This document shows positions 62,506 through 64,000 of a stretch of 64,000 bases of DNA, piece by piece (the first letter of the stretch is position 1; each line of letters begins with the position of its first letter). The notes under the pieces are model-generated. The model saw only the letters and a program-made list of their open reading frames with translations, had not been told where the DNA came from and ran no database searches. This DNA comes from Paenibacillus sp. KS-LC4 (GTDB lineage Bacteria > Bacillota > Bacilli > Paenibacillales > Paenibacillaceae). The stretch spans positions 1,123,501 to 1,187,500 of the forward strand of contig NZ_CP145905.1 in the NCBI RefSeq assembly GCF_036894955.1. Direction: 5' to 3'. Position numbers and translations under genes: made by a program.

Positions 62506-63269
62506 AGCGCTTGTTCAAGAAGCATATGCCTGCCCAGCTGTTCATCCTTCTGCTCGCAGTATTGTGGGAAGTGGGAACGCGAATATTCCAAATTCCCCAT
62601 TATATTATTCCTAGGCTGTCCGATGTGCTCATCTCGATGGCGGATAACAGCGGGCTGCTGGCGCGGCATTTCGTCATCACGTTAGGAGAGGCGCTGCTCG
62701 GGCTGGCGATTTCAATCGTGCTTGGCACGCTATCGGCGATCTGGATCGACAGCTCATCGCTGGCACGTAAAACGCTGTACCCGCTCGTTGTCGCCTCGCA
62801 GACGATTCCAATTATTGCGTTATCGCCGATTATGGTCATGTGGTTCGGCTATGAAATCGGCAGCAAAATCGCCGTTGTCATGCTGTTCACCTTTTTTCCC
62901 ATTGCGATGAATACGGCGGACGGCTTCCGCTCGGCGGACCCGGATATCGGGGAGCTGCTGCGGACGATGGGAGCAAGCAAGCGCGAGCTGTTTCTCAAGT
63001 GGAAAATTCCTTCGGCGCTGCCGGAGTTTTTCACGGGGCTGAAAATGGCAGCGGCGATCAGCGTCGGCGGCGCTACGCTTGGCGAATGGCTGGGCGGCGA
63101 AGCGGGCCTTGGCATGTACACGAAGCGGGCGGCGAATATGCTGCGCGGCGAAAGTGTTTTTTCTGGCGTGCTGCTGCTGTCAGCGATGGGCATTCTACTA
63201 TTTTTAGCCGTGTTGGCGGTTGAACGAATCTGTCTGTCTTATAGAAGAGAATCGAAGGTAGGCCAGTAG
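62502..63269 (+). CDS. thiX: thiamine-precursor ABC transporter permease ThiX
   Basis: 255 residues with about six helices. The binding-protein-dependent transport motif is LLRTMGASKRELFLKWKIPSALP, visible here by GASKRELF and KIPSALP. Related to the SsuC/TauC/ThiX permeases. Together with ThiZ and ThiY it imports pyrimidine breakdown products of thiamine. Confidence 0.92.
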   Translation: MKRLFKKHMPAQLFILLLAVLWEVGTRIFQIPHYIIPRLSDVLISMADNSGLLARHFVITLGEALLGLAISIVLGTLSAIWIDSSSLARKTLYPLVVASQTIPIIALSPIMVMWFGYEIGSKIAVVMLFTFFPIAMNTADGFRSADPDIGELLRTMGASKRELFLKWKIPSALPEFFTGLKMAAAISVGGATLGEWLGGEAGLGMYTKRAANMLRGESVFSGVLLLSAMGILLFLAVLAVERICLSYRRESKVGQ

Positions 63270-63353
63270 TGGCCCCAAGGCTATAGCAGAGTACCGCTCA
63301 AGCTTTATCGCCTTTTATAAACTAAAATTGAACGAGAAAGAGGTAAGCTGTTT

Positions 63354-64000
63354 ATGCGCAAGGTGTATGAAGGAAATCATCATGATACGAAAAATAAAGC
63401 TTCCAAATGGAAACGCAGCTCTTGGATCGCAGCATGTCTGGCTTTGATGCTAGCCATTATGGCGGGCTGCTCCTCGGATAACAAAAACACAGCAAATGGC
63501 GCCGAAGGCGCGCAGGAGCTGACGGTGCTGCTCGACTGGTATCCGAATGCGGTGCATACCTTCTTGTATGCGGCGGAGGAGCAGGGCTACTTCAAGGAAG
63601 CGGGCCTAAATGTGAAGCTGCAGGTGCCGGCCGATACGAATGATGCGCTTAAGCTGGTTGCAACTGGCAAAGCGGATCTGGCGATCAGCTATCAAATGCA
63701 GGTAGCGGTTGCCCGCGCAGAGGACATTCCGATTGTATCGGTTGCTTCGCTTGTGCGTCATCCGCTGAACCAGCTGTTCGTGCTAGAATCGTCTGGCGTG
63801 AAGACGCCAAAGGATTTGGTCGGCAAAAAAATCGGCTATCCGTCGATTCCGCTCGATGAAGCCTACGTAAATACGATGGTGAAAACCGATGGCGGCGATC
63901 CATCAGGGCTGAACTACGTCGATGTAGGCTGGGATCTGATTCCGGCGATGACGACGAAGAAGGTCGATGCCATTATCGGAGGTTACGTGAACCACGAGAA
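63354..64000 (+). CDS. thiY: thiamine-precursor-binding lipoprotein ThiY (partial, runs off the window)
   Basis: The frame from ATG 63354 is open to the window end (215 full codons). A long N-region with basic residues, then a signal peptide ending in lipobox IMAGC (Cys39). The body begins ELTVLLDWYPNAVHTF, the NMT1/THI5-like fold, with LVATGKADLAISYQMQV. It binds N-formyl-aminomethylpyrimidine outside the cell. AGAAAGAGG is the ribosome site. Confidence 0.93.
   Translation, partial: MRKVYEGNHHDTKNKASKWKRSSWIAACLALMLAIMAGCSSDNKNTANGAEGAQELTVLLDWYPNAVHTFLYAAEEQGYFKEAGLNVKLQVPADTNDALKLVATGKADLAISYQMQVAVARAEDIPIVSVASLVRHPLNQLFVLESSGVKTPKDLVGKKIGYPSIPLDEAYVNTMVKTDGGDPSGLNYVDVGWDLIPAMTTKKVDAIIGGYVNHE

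Overview
The window looks like a chromosomal piece of a Paenibacillus-type Firmicute. The reasons are YesM/YesN two-component systems next to Lpl/YtcP-type ABC sugar importers, strong AAGGAGG-type ribosome binding sites with frequent GTG/TTG starts, lipoproteins with Gram-positive lipoboxes, a CIRCE operator, a Fur box, a TPP riboswitch and a Bacillus-type type I-C CRISPR-Cas locus. No rRNA or tRNA gene was seen. Species cannot be fixed from the sequence alone.

Layout. 1-1.5 kb: end of a membrane glycosyltransferase-like gene and two small lipoproteins. 2-10.7 kb: a sugar-uptake locus with response regulator, YesM kinase, a second response regulator, a solute-binding lipoprotein and two permeases, with a cre-like site before the binding protein. 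10.8-17.3 kb: a serine beta-lactamase-like protein, an Agr/LytTR-type kinase/regulator pair, two small genes that each follow a related structured leader, and an AraC regulator. 17.5-24.7 kb: a nucleoside-uptake and salvage operon (BMP lipoprotein, double ABC ATPase, two permeases, nucleoside hydrolase, ADP-ribosylglycohydrolase). 24.9-26.5 kb: an unrecognised protein and an OsmC protein. 26.7-35.2 kb: two near-identical IS3-family elements in opposite orientation bracket a Fur-controlled siderophore importer (AraC regulator, binding lipoprotein, two FecCD permeases) plus three small genes.

36-49 kb: a complete type I-C CRISPR-Cas system: cas3-cas5c-cas8c (with an internal cas11c start)-cas7-cas4-cas1-cas2, then a 19-repeat array, three cargo genes including an AAC(3)-like acetyltransferase, and a second 16-repeat array with its own conserved leader. 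49-56 kb: mixed housekeeping and hypothetical genes (DUF4085, phosphatase, FGGY kinase, WYL regulator, DinB, a secreted beta-propeller protein). 56.2-58.2 kb: htpG behind a CIRCE operator. 58.3-64 kb: thiamine salvage, with a TPP riboswitch and terminator before a YlmB-like deformylase, then a 13-bp minisatellite, dispersed repeats and a 170-bp palindrome, then tenA-thiZ-thiX-thiY (thiY runs off the end).

The strongest candidates for something undescribed are the paired structured leaders at 15.5 and 15.9 kb in front of two small genes with non-AUG starts, the covarying hairpins next to the first repeat in both CRISPR leaders, the stop-less junction joining an AraC regulator to a lipoprotein across an internal Fur box, and the repeat/palindrome block inside the thiamine locus. 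All coordinates and alignments were made by eye; no database or folding program was used.
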